Positions 35,354 through 47,300 of a stretch of DNA of 64,000 bases are shown here, piece by piece. The notes under the pieces are model-generated. The model was not told where the DNA came from, searched no databases, and saw only the letters and a program-made list of their open reading frames with translations. Source of the stretch: Deroplatys truncata (Eukaryota > Arthropoda > Insecta > Mantodea > Mantidae). Position numbers and translations under genes: made by a program. The stretch's first letter is position 1. Every line of letters begins with the position of its first letter. Location of the stretch: the NCBI GenBank assembly GCA_030765065.1, contig CM060989.1, positions 39,733,501 through 39,797,500 of the forward strand, written 5' to 3'.

Positions 35354-38300
35354 CTGAAAAGAAATTGTATAACAAGTTAATTAAGTTGAATATTTCAAGC
35401 ACAAATACAATATCAAGCATATTCTTACACATCCCTTCTATGGCAAATTGGTCTAGGAAAATAGGTCACCCTTTCTTTTGTTATAGTTATGTGTGGTTTC
35501 ATAGAGTTTGTCACAATATTTATTCTTCATATGTTGAGGCACTATTTTAATACCTGAATAATTTCAATTGTATTTTATAATAGGTAAATTCAATAACAGC
35601 CCGTCTTGAAACAATATGTATGTAATAATTATTTGAATCGTATGTAACAGTCACTGCAAATGCCTATTTTTATTGTAAACATGTTTTAATAATGTTATGT
35701 GAATACATTACATACTCTGATAATGCAAGAGCTGTGAGAATAATAAGTTTTAAGTTGCTAACAATGAGGTAATAATGAGGTAACCTTGTGGCAATAATGA
35801 GTTTTAGAGTTTGAAAATTATTAGTCATGATTAAAGCAACGATAATGTAATTTCTCTAACAGTTTAAAATTAGCCAATCAACAGCAAAGAAAAGCTTTAA
35901 GTAAAATACAGATATTCTATTGGACTAGAATTAGCCAATCAAAGACTTGAAATACCGAAGCTTACGGGTTTTGACAGTTGAAAGTTGCTCAGTTGCTGGC
36001 AAACCTTGGTAGTGAACAGATGGAAGATGTGTTCTCTACATGTGAATCGTAAAATATGTATACGCGCTAAGTGAAAGTATTAAAGATTCTCACAGTTCTT
36101 AAAAAGTGTAGTGCTTTATAAAAATGTGCAAGGATTAATAGAAGAAGTGAATTTAAAAAGTTAAATTCTGTGATGTCTACATTCTTGTTGCACCACGCCC
36201 TGTCTAAGACTCATGACTCTACAAACATTACTGAAGCAGCCGAGGCAAATAAAAAAAAAATCTGATGTGTTACACTCACATGACTTTCTCTACTCTTGTA
36301 CAAACTATTTTTACAAACGCTTATTCTCCATCTACTTCATCTTAATCGAGATAAACATTTGCAGAGTCTATCTTATTGCTAATTTTCTTGTAGATGTAAG
36401 GGTACTATATATTTACAAGGGCAATATAGAAATACAGTAGCCTTTAAGCACATACATATCTCTTAATAACTGGTTGCTAGGTGCAGCACCATTCCCTTTG
36501 CCACAGATTAATACTCTTTGCATATCCAAGACAAAAAAATGAATAACGAATTCCCATTTGAGAAAATAAGTATTGAAAAATTTAAGGGAATAACAAGCAA
36601 TATCTCAAAAATGGTTCACTCAACAAAAAAATGTATATGACATAAATTGTGTATTTTAACGCGATCTACATTTTTTATGTAGTAAACTTTTGTCTATCTC
36701 TTATGGTTTACCAGTTATGCAAAAGTTGTTCACAATGAAGAATACTTTTGGAGACATTCCCAGAAAATTCAAGATATACATTTTATTTGTCATAAAAATA
36801 TCTTAAACATATGATATTTTAATCAAAATCGCTACAGCCATTTTTGAGAAAATTAAAATTTTCGAAAAATCTTCCATGTAAAGGGTAATCTGGGGTGGGG
36901 GGATTTTCTTGAAAACCTTCGTGTCGCATCTCTGGAAGATACTGAACCTAAATACCAAGTTTGGTGTTTATCCGACTGTTAGTTTTTGAGTTATGCTGTT
37001 CACAGACACACACACGGACATGTTTCCAAAAATGCTTTTTTTTGGATTCAGCGGGTCTCAAAACATGTATTTCCGATGAAATCTCGGTATCGAATTTTTG
37101 GGTGGAATACAATACTTTCCCTACTTACTATACATAGAGAAAGTAATAAATAATATATAGAAGCAGTGTTGATAACAAAGTTAAATATTATAATGTAAAA
37201 CTTGGAGTGTAATAACAAAACACATCTTGAAATCAGCTTCTCATACGTAGCAGCATACTGCATAATAACAGTAACTATTACGTAATCAACAAATTTAAAC
37301 CGATGTCCAAAGCGTGTTGCAAACTCCTTAAAGCACATAATATTTATGTAAACATATTTACGTGAAACAAACACAACTACTTCAAGTTGGCTCCCATATG
37401 TGGGACAGTTAAAATTACGTAACCCGACAAAACAAAAGCAGCACAACATAACAATCTTCAAGTTAAACAATATGTAACATATTTTATATAACAAACATTC
37501 ATTCTTCAATGTTACTATTTGTCATTGAATACTTTCATCTCAACATTGTCATATGACATGTACAGTAGAGGTCTGTACAGACTCAGGTCAAGCCCTCAGG
37601 CCTAGGCCTGTGGTCCCAGTTCAGGCTTAATTTGAAAAATGTTTGTCAGGTCCAGGTTTGAAAATAAATATGAGGCATCTTTTTTAAGTAAGCACCAATA
37701 ATTCTTTAAAAAGTAACAGAACATTGTTTTACAAAATATTTTACTATCATTCATTGCCTTACAGTACTTCCCTACTTCTCTACATAGTCACCATCATTTT
37801 TCAGCCACTTGTCATAACAGGAAACCAGTTTTTGTATGCCTTCATCAAAGAATGATGCCACCTGTGATGAAAGCCAAGTCTGCACTTCTTGTTTCGCAAC
37901 AGTCCGGATTTGACACCACGTGATTTTCATCTGTTTCTTCATCTGAAGAATGGTGGAAAACATTAAGACGATGATGTTGTGAAACAAGTAGTACGGACTT
38001 GGCTTTCATCACAGGTGGCATTATTGTTTGGCAAAGGGAAGACAAAAACTGGTTTCCCGTCACGACAAGTTCTGAATAATGGTGGTGACTATAAGAAGTA
38101 GTGTAAGGTAATGAATGATGATAAAGTATTTGGAAAATAATGTTCTGTTATTTTTTAAAAAGTTATTGGTACCCACTTTAAAAACATGCCTTATACGAAA
38201 AAAATTATTTTATCACATTTAATATAGCAGTTTATTTGTCATATTATCTTAAACGTGTGGTATTTTAGTCAAATCATTAATTAGAAAATAAATAAAAAAA

Positions 38301-41300
38301 CTTTTTCATGTAAGGGGAAAATAAAGACGAAAAACAATTAATTTGTCACATTTTTTTGGTCTGCAATGTTAAGTTAGCACAATTTCAGAGCATGCATACA
38401 TCCATTGCAAACTATGCCTCCCTCCATTAACCCACACCCAGGACACCACAAGCAAAGTGCAGTAATAAGAGCAGCATGTCAATAAGGCAGTATGCCAATG
38501 ACCTGATGCTTACTACATGCATATTTCAGGACTTCAGATACCCTATTTCTGTAAAGTGCATCCTCAATTGGTCCGAAGACCTGAGTGCACCCCTTAATAG
38601 GCCTCCAGCAGGGGAATAAATTCCCATGCCGGTAACTAGAAATCAAACCTGGGTATCTCCCCACCACAGGCAACAGCACTTTGTGGACTAATAATAATAA
38701 TAATAGTAGTAGTAGTAGTGAATAACTGTAGAATAATTTATATATAACAAAACTAGACAATTGGGCCTGGGCAAGGTGATACAGTATAACCTATTCTCAG
38801 CTGCAGGCTTGGTTCAGCACAGGCCAGGTTGGGGCCAGGTCTAAGAATTTCAGCCTGTACAGACCTCTCAAGTGCATGGAATCATGCCAATATTAACGCT
38901 CAGTGGTTTATGTTGGTAAGAAATACTAAACCACCTCTGCCATACCCAGTCCAATCCGGCCCCCCACCACCCTCACCCCTTACCTGGTTCTAGCACTCCA
39001 CTTTACGTTTGTATTATTCTCCCCTTTTCTTTCACTCCTAACCTGAAACTAAGTGGTGTTCATAGGTTAATATTTTAGTGCTAGACTTTTGACATCAACT
39101 ATATGAGATAGACACATCCAGAGGCTGGGATGGACAGTCATTGTCAAACATACTTTCCAGCCATTCAGACAAAATGTTACCTTACTCTTCCCATTTTGTC
39201 ACTCACCTAGGCCCGACCTTTGTTCATAGGTTAATGCATGTGTGTTGAACTTGAATTCTAACTAATAACAGATTGACTCACATGGGGTTGGTGTGGAACC
39301 CAGTTGATACAGAGTTTCTGCCAACATTAATAAAACAAAATCCTAGAGAAAACCAGAAGCATTGGCATGTTTCTGTGTACATAACTGCACTTGTCGCAAT
39401 ATTTTGTAATTTTGTTTTAATGATATACATTTCATTTGTCATGAAAATATCTTAAACATATGATATTTTAATCAAAATCGTTAAGAGTCGTTTTTGGCCG
39501 AAATTCAACCGTTTCGGAACAAACTTTGCTACTAAATGTTTATACCACTCATAAACTCTTGTCTTACTCATAGTAGATTCACCAAAAGCCATAGTCAACA
39601 TTTCGAATGTGGTGCTGCACTTTATTCTGTTTTTCAAGCAAAATTTAATGCAAATTCTTTGATCCATCTTTTCAACAGTAGAAGTATTGCAAAATTTAAG
39701 GGAATAACAAGCAATAACTCAAAAATGGTTCACTCAAGAAAAAAAATGTATATGACATAAATTGTGTATTTTAACGCGATCTACATTTTTTGTGTAGTAA
39801 AAGTTTGTCTCTCTTATGGTTTACCAGTTATCGAAAGTCGTTCACAGTGAAGAATACTATTGGAGATATTCCCAGAAAATTTTAATGATATTCCAAAGTT
39901 TAATAAATTGGACAATTTGTAGCTTAATAAAGATATTATATGATATTGTTTTCTTGTTTGTAATTTTTAAGATTATTCATAATTTTTTTCGAAAAATGTT
40001 CCATGTAAAAGGTAATCTGGGGTGGGGGGATATTTTCTTGAAAACCTTCGTGTCGCATCTCTGGAAGATACTGAACCTTAATACCAAGTTTGGTGTTTAT
40101 CCGACTGTTCGTTTCTGAGTTATGCTGTTCACAGACACACACACGGACATGTTTCCGTGAAACATATTTCCGGTGAAATCTCGGTATCGAATTTTTGGGT
40201 GGAATACAATACTTCCCCTACTTACTGTATGTAGTTAGAGAAAGTAAAAAACAGAAAAAAAACCCTCAAATTTTCTAAATCTGTCTTGCACACTCAAACT
40301 TCTGAGAGAAGTATGATAGTGACAGTTTGTGATACTTTAGTACAGTGAAAATAATGTAAGCATTTGATTCAAGTTAATGTTATTAGCTGTAGAAAAATAA
40401 ATTTTTGTTTTTGTGAAGTTGCCGGTGATAAAAAGTTTTCTTGTTTTTCAGTATAAATTAATCTTTTATGAGCCAATGAATTAACCAATCATAAAATGCA
40501 TACTTGTAGCTTTAGATAACACATTTTACATCATGTATGCAAACGTGCATACAAATCAGAGGAAAACTGAAATGTAAGGAATAAATTTCATGTGCAAAAA
40601 AGTAAAACTGAGAAAAAACACACACAGAAAGCATCCAGTGGGGCTAAAAGGGAGCCCATGGGTGGCTTTTAAAAATTGCGGATCATGAAAAACACCCAAA
40701 ATGATTCACAGGTTGTCTATAGAATATGTATATGATATAATTTAAAAATTGAAAATTTTGTCATTTTCACCTAAAACCTCAGCCCAATGTCCCTTAAGTG
40801 AAGCAAGAAGAATGCTAAAGTAATCTTATCAGTTTCTTAATTCAATTATGTGTCTAAGCTAACTGTTATTACATACCATGTATGAGCTGTAGGAAGGTTG
40901 CCAAAAGTAGGTGCAGCAGTAATCTGGAATCGAGGGCTAAGCTCCGAAAATCCTCCAGGAGGAAGCTGTGAACATCCTGTTGTGAACTGCAGAAGGCGAG
41001 CCATTTCTTCTTGAGTAAAGTTGGCAACTGCAGTCCAGAACCAATCAAGGATACGCCGAAATTCTGGAGAACCTCCATTTACCACATGATTGGCTCTGAA
41101 GTCTGCCACACTGTATTCCCCTGTTCCGCACAGCAAAAGCTGAAAAAACAACAGCAATTTGCTTATAGTAGTGATTATTTCTGAAGATTTAGTTTGAGAT
41201 GGTATTAAGAGGTTGAAAAGTTTTGAAGGAAGATTTTTTATAAATTAGAAAAGGGAACAGATTTCAAAATGGAGACATTGTTAGAAAATAATCAAAGAGC

Positions 41301-44300
41301 TTAAAAATATATGTTACTTTGCGTTAAATTAATAACTCATAAAAATTGTAATATTTCTTTGTTACTTAAAGCAATATTTGTATATTATTGGATTAGTTAA
41401 AAATGTCCAGAATATTAAGAAAACAAGAAAAATATAATTATTTTAGTAGATGTCATAGCCAACATAATGAAACTCAACATTGTGAAAATTTTTTGTATTA
41501 CTTCAATTGCTTTCTAGAGGAGTCAATCAACAATGGTTATTGACTTGGTTGCTATGGCAATGTCCAAAAAGCTATATAAGGCTTGTTCAGAGAAGGGGGG
41601 ATTCACTTGTCCGCTCAGGTGATTCACCAGGACTCAGCCAATGGCAGCACAGGAAGCAAAGCTCTGCCCACTGACACCCAACATAAAAGCCTGTGAAAAC
41701 TGATGAACCTATTATATCACACAGGTAAAGCCACGCTAGCGGCTAAGTACTGTGATGATTTTACATTCCACTCAAGTAAACCTGGGCTCTTGATTGTTGG
41801 ATTGAGGGGATTCATTCATAGCATCTCTTTACAGCACTTTGTAACTTCGCATAACTTGCAAATGGGATTGTGGCTAGGAAGTATTGTTATCAATATTCAG
41901 GATGTGCTTTGGGAGTGAAAATACTTCACAAATTAGTACCATGTTAGCCTCTAGTTCCTGAGTTGTAGGTTCAAACCTGGCAGAGGGCAATGGATTTCTT
42001 TCGGACGTAAAAATCCTTGAAGTAAAGCCGGTGGCCCAGTGTCAAAGATTGAAGTCAAATATTTGTTGTTAGTTGGAAGATGCTTCATGTTTATCTGCCC
42101 CACATATGGGAGCCAATTTGTCGCGGTAACTCGTGTTATCTTATGCTGAGCACCTGTTATTGTTTTACTATTTTGAATTTGGGTTCTTTGTCCTCCGGCT
42201 AGCTATTATTACTACTCAGTCGAGCATATCTCTTGAACAGGGTGTGTAAATGGAAAGGATTTATTACTGAAAGATAACACTGATAAAAGAATTTGTTTTT
42301 ACACTTTTATTGCCGTCACTTTTAATTAATTTCACATATTGACTCTTGATACACACCTGACTGAAACTGTTATATTTTCGAATGTAACTAATAACACTTA
42401 TTTGCTGCACATTATTAATTCGCGTATTTCACATCTTTTAACTAACTTTACGACGCGAGAGATTCTGTAGAACTGCGCGACGTTTGCCTTGTGAATTATT
42501 CTGTAGAACTGCGCGACGTTTAACCCGTGAATGATTCTGTTGGACTGAATGTTACCCGTTTCTGGCTTTAGCTTTTTATACTCCCTCACCCCGATATGCC
42601 TAAACATTATAACAGAGCTGCTATTGGTTAATAAAGCGCGCCAACATTAGCGTCTATATTTTTATCCAATCAAAATTACGAACACATATGCTCTAGGGAA
42701 GATATTCCCTCCATTTCTACAGAAAAGCGCGCTAATCTGACGTCATTTGTTTGTCTCTTATAATTGATAAACAACTCCCCCCTCGCTCATTGTTACCCGC
42801 TCTTATTGTCAGTTTCAGTGAGGCCATGTAAACTTATTTCCTAACAATGCTTATAATTAACAAACATCTCAAATCAATGTCATAGAATAATGCTTATTTG
42901 CACTATAATCACTCTGGCATTTACATTGTTGTGATATAAAATACTGCCACAAGATTTAAAATAACCTCAAGCCTTATAAAGAGGCCTCTTTCACACCCAA
43001 TATAGAATGGGAGGCTAAGAACCATAGTAGTTAAAGAGCGTTTATAAATAAAACTTGATTTAATTTTAATTTTACTTCAGAAATTCTGCAAACAAGTGTG
43101 AAAATCTGATTAATTGTGATTCAGTTGTTATTTTGAATAAATATCGAGATTTTCAGAATAAATTAGAAATTTCTGAGAATTCGCAACTTATTCATATTAC
43201 CTTGCTGTACCATGACCCGAGATATTAGTAAACTAGAGGTATCATAGCTCAAGCATTTCAGAATAAACAATGCAGCTCAAAGAATGATGGAACCAGTGAG
43301 AAAGGTACATTGCAGAGATAAATTGACGCATCAAGATCATCAATCTTGGTGAGTACTGTAAATTTGAAATATGCCAGAAACACCTGCTAAGCAAAATATC
43401 TTAAAAATAAAAATCCAGCATTCAACGGAGTCAGAGCTGCGTGAGTGAATAAACACTCATTACACAAAACCCTATACAAGTTATAAATATAATTAATAAA
43501 ATATACATTTTGTCATACAAATATCTTTAATATATGATATTTTAATCAAAATTGTTAGACCTATTTTCAGAAAATAAAAAATTTAGAAAAACGTTCTATG
43601 TAAACCTAGTTTAGAGTTCGAGGATTTTCTTGAAAACCTCTGTGTTGCATCTTTGGAAGATGCTAAACTTAAACACCAAGACTTTTCCTTTTTCAGTTAT
43701 GGTGTTCATACACATGCACCTTTTTCTAAAATGATAAATGATCTTTTTGAATTCAGGGGGTCTCAAAACATGTATTTGTGATGAAATATCAATACTGAAT
43801 TTGGGGTGGAATGCCACACCTTCTGTAACCACTATATGAGGTGTGATAAAACGATAATGGGAATGTTTTTAATTTCACGAGCTTTATACACCCAATGTTC
43901 AAAACTTTTGTTTTGTCTTGTTGATACACATGTTCCGATGTATGTTTGTATTTTCAACTGTTTTGAATATTTAGTTTATTGTTGACAGTTGAAAAAGTTA
44001 TACCTGTTTTCGAGTGTTTGGCGGAATTTTACTTTTGAAAAGTTGGATCAAAGAATTTGCATTAAATTTTGCTTGAAAAACGGAATAAAGTGCAGCACCA
44101 CATTCAAAATGTTGACTATGGCTTTTGGTGAATCTACTATGAGTAAGACAAGAGTTTATGAGTGGTATAAACATTTAGTAGCAAAGTTTGTTCCGAAACG
44201 GTTGAATTTCGGCCAAAAACGACTCTTAACGATTTTGATTAAAATATCATATGTTTAAGATATTTTCATGACAAATGAAATGTATATCATTAAAACAAAA

Positions 44301-47300
44301 TTACAAAATATTGCGACAAGTGCAGTTATGTACACAGAAACATGCCAATGCTTCTGGTTTTCTCTAGGATTTTGTTTTAGTAATGTTGGCAGAAACTCTG
44401 TATCAACTGGGTTCCACACCAACCCCGTGTGAGTCAATCTGTTATTAGTTAGAATTCAAGTTCAACACACATGCATTAACCTATGAACAAAGGTCGGGCC
44501 TAGGTGAGTGACAAAATGGGAAGAGTAAGGTAACATTTTGTCTGAATGGCTGGAAAGTATGTTTGACAATGACTGTCCATCCCAGCCTCTGGATGTGTCT
44601 ATCTCATATAGTTGATGTCAAAAGTCTAGCACTAAAATATTAACCTATGAACACCACTTAGTTTCAGGTTAGGAGTGAAAGAAAAGGGGAGAATAATACA
44701 AACGTAAAGTGGAGTGCTAGAACCAGGTAAGGGGTGAGGGTGGTGGGGGGCCGGATTGGACTGGGTATGGCAGAGGTGGTTTAGTATTTCTTACCAACAT
44801 AAACCACTGAGCGTTAATATTGGGATGATTCCATGCACTTGAGAGGTCTGTACAGGCTGAAATTCTTAGACCTGGCCCCAACCTGGCCTGTGCTGAACCA
44901 AGCCTGCAGCTGAGAATAGGTTATACTGTATCACCTTGCCCAGGCCCAATTGTCAAAGAGGGTTGAGAAGACGTTGAAGACGACAACCACCCTGGATGCC
45001 CTAGCACATCAATTACTGATGACAATGTGGAAGAAGTAAAGAAAATCATTCTGGAAAATCACCGAATCATCATCAGAGAGGTTGCTGAAGATGTCGGCAT
45101 ATCCTTTGACTCACACCAAGCAATTGTTTTGGATGTTTTGGGCACAAAACGTTTAGCAGCAAAGTTTGTTCTGAAATGGTTGAATTTCGGCCAAAAACGA
45201 CGTCGCGTAGACATCGCTCAGGAATTGCTGAATGAAGTCGAAAATGATCCAGAACTTCTAAAGAAGGTTTTAACAGGTGACAAAACATGGGTATATGGGT
45301 ATGATGATGAAACTAAGGCCCAATTGTCCCAATGGAAACTGCCTGAAGAGCCAAGACTGAAAAAAATTCAACAAGTTCGATCACATGTGAAGGTTCTTCT
45401 CACTGTTTTCTTTGATTACAATGGGATAGTGCATAAGGAGTTGCTGCTTTATGGTTGTACAGTCAATAAGGAATACTATTTGGAAGTTATGCGCTATTTG
45501 CATGAAACAATTCTAAGAAAATGACCAGAATTGTGGCAAAACCACTTGTGGAAATTGCATCACGATAATGCACCCGCTCACACCTCAATGCTTGTTCTTG
45601 ACTTTTTGGCAAGAAGCAAAATCATTATGCTGCCTCAGCCACTGTATTCGCCAGATATGGCCCCCCCCCCCTGAGACTTCTTTCTATTCCTGAGGCTGAA
45701 GAGAACCAAGAAAGGAAGACGTTTTGCCACCATTGATGAGATAAAAACAGAATCGCTGAAGAAGCTGAACATCATAATGAAAAGTGAGTTCATGAAGAAC
45801 TGCTTCCAAAATTGGAAAAAGTGCTGCCACAAGTGTATTATATCTGAGGGGGATTACTTTGAAGGGTACAAAGTTGATGATTAAATAAAAATTCTTTAAG
45901 GAAAACAAAAATTCCCATTACTTTTTGATCACACCTCGTATATAGGGAAGAGAAAGTAAAAATAAAATGCAGCAGAAGGTTAATATATACATCCCAGCTT
46001 ATTGCTTACTCCAGTAAGTTTTCTGTGTACATGGTTTCTTCTTTACGTTTATTAGTTAACAACCTCTATACTTGTCTTAGCCTTACCTCTAGCTCATTCT
46101 CATCGAATATGCTGAGTAAATTATCAGGTATCAGTTCATTTAGCCCTTTCAGGAAATGTTCCACTTCATCCTTAAGACTGGTTGCTAGTTTATACTGTGC
46201 AAGTGCATCCAAATACTGATGTTTTGTACTGTTCAACACACGGATCTTTGAGCCTCCAGGAACTAGTTCAACAACCTATTAATCACATTAAATTTTAGTG
46301 ATCTTATGAATAACATCTCCTTTACTAAGAGTGTTACAAAACAGAGATATGTAATATTCATCATTAGAAATGCTGCTTCAATAACACAGAATTATACACA
46401 CCTTTATTAACTGACCACATTTATCATATTCTTCTTCCACAAAATACAGTTCCATTTCCTCAACATCATGATCCAGTATATACTTCACTTTGCTTAGATA
46501 CAGATCTGGATCATCCTGTTCAAAATACTGCAAAGGAAAAATCAACCTTAATTTGTATAGTTTGAATATCTTTAGTTTTTTGTTACTCAGAATTTCTTAA
46601 CCAGATTACAAAAAAAATGTAGCAATTGGATATCAGACGATATGACAGTAGTAATTAAAGGTAAGTGGGGTACTGAGGTAGAATTAAAAGCAAATGAGTT
46701 ATTGAAAAAAATTAAACAATATTATATAAATCTGGACATGATTCTAAATCAATTGCATTGCCTGTTTTGTGTACTCCCAGTTTATAAGTTTAATGGGTTC
46801 GCCCATGCATACTTCAAAATGCACATGCTTTATATGCACTCCTCCCTGCAATTCCAAAATTTCAAGTCCTTACATGACCAACTCTGCATGACCCTCAAAT
46901 TGCAATTGATCTTACTCGTGCATTCTAGATCTCATTATGCAAGTTTCGTTTTGTCTATCAAATTATGTGACAACTCCCTTTAAATATAATTTCTCAACAG
47001 AATTTTCTTAAAATAAGCGTAATTTTCCTATTGGTGGATAAATGCTATAGTAACTCTCACACTTAGCTTTCTCACATGTTTTTGAAACATAAACATTCTG
47101 ACCGTTCCCATGAGAACTGATATGATTTCAAGATAAAATATGTTCCTGCCGAACTGTTTACTGTAACTAAAAATCTCACGGTCTTTTGTCCTGGTCACAT
47201 CTGCTTGTAGTTATAAACAAATTCACTGCCTGACACACTGGCACCACTTTTAGCAAGGTGGTCTATTGTATTTCTAAACAGGTCTGTGTTTTGCCAGCCA

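Larger units (their letters stand above)
43837..45938 (+). mobile_element. Mariner element enlarged by a templated insertion (2102 bp)
   Basis: TIRs TGAGGTGTGATAAAACGAT and the counterpart ending TTTTTGATCACACCTCG are flanked by TA. Without 44174-44954 the length is about 1.3 kb, normal for mariner. The extra DNA interrupts the transposase between EWYK and KEG and is the right arm of the large inverted repeat. Confidence 0.9.
43499..45959 (+). mobile_element. HINE-like copy, 5' truncated, split by a mariner
   Basis: Pieces 43499-43836 and 45941-45959 (GAAGAGAAAGTAA) form the 3' half of a HINE-like element. The mariner at 43837 lies at a TA between them. Confidence 0.65.

Noticed and set aside
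39273-39455. Frame MTHMGLVWNPVDTEFLPTL, repeated at 44255-44437 on the other strand
   Set aside because: Its apparent conservation is due to the recent inverted duplication, not to selection on a protein.
42121-42150. Primer-binding-site-like TTGGCTCCCATATGTGGGG in the 42050-42951 unit
   Set aside because: The 4-bp duplication and terminal TG...CA place it inside the LTR, so the unit is better read as a solo LTR than as an LTR plus internal region.
45635-45908. Minus-strand frames opposite the second mariner half
   Set aside because: They are shadows of the plus-strand transposase, which has all expected mariner motifs.
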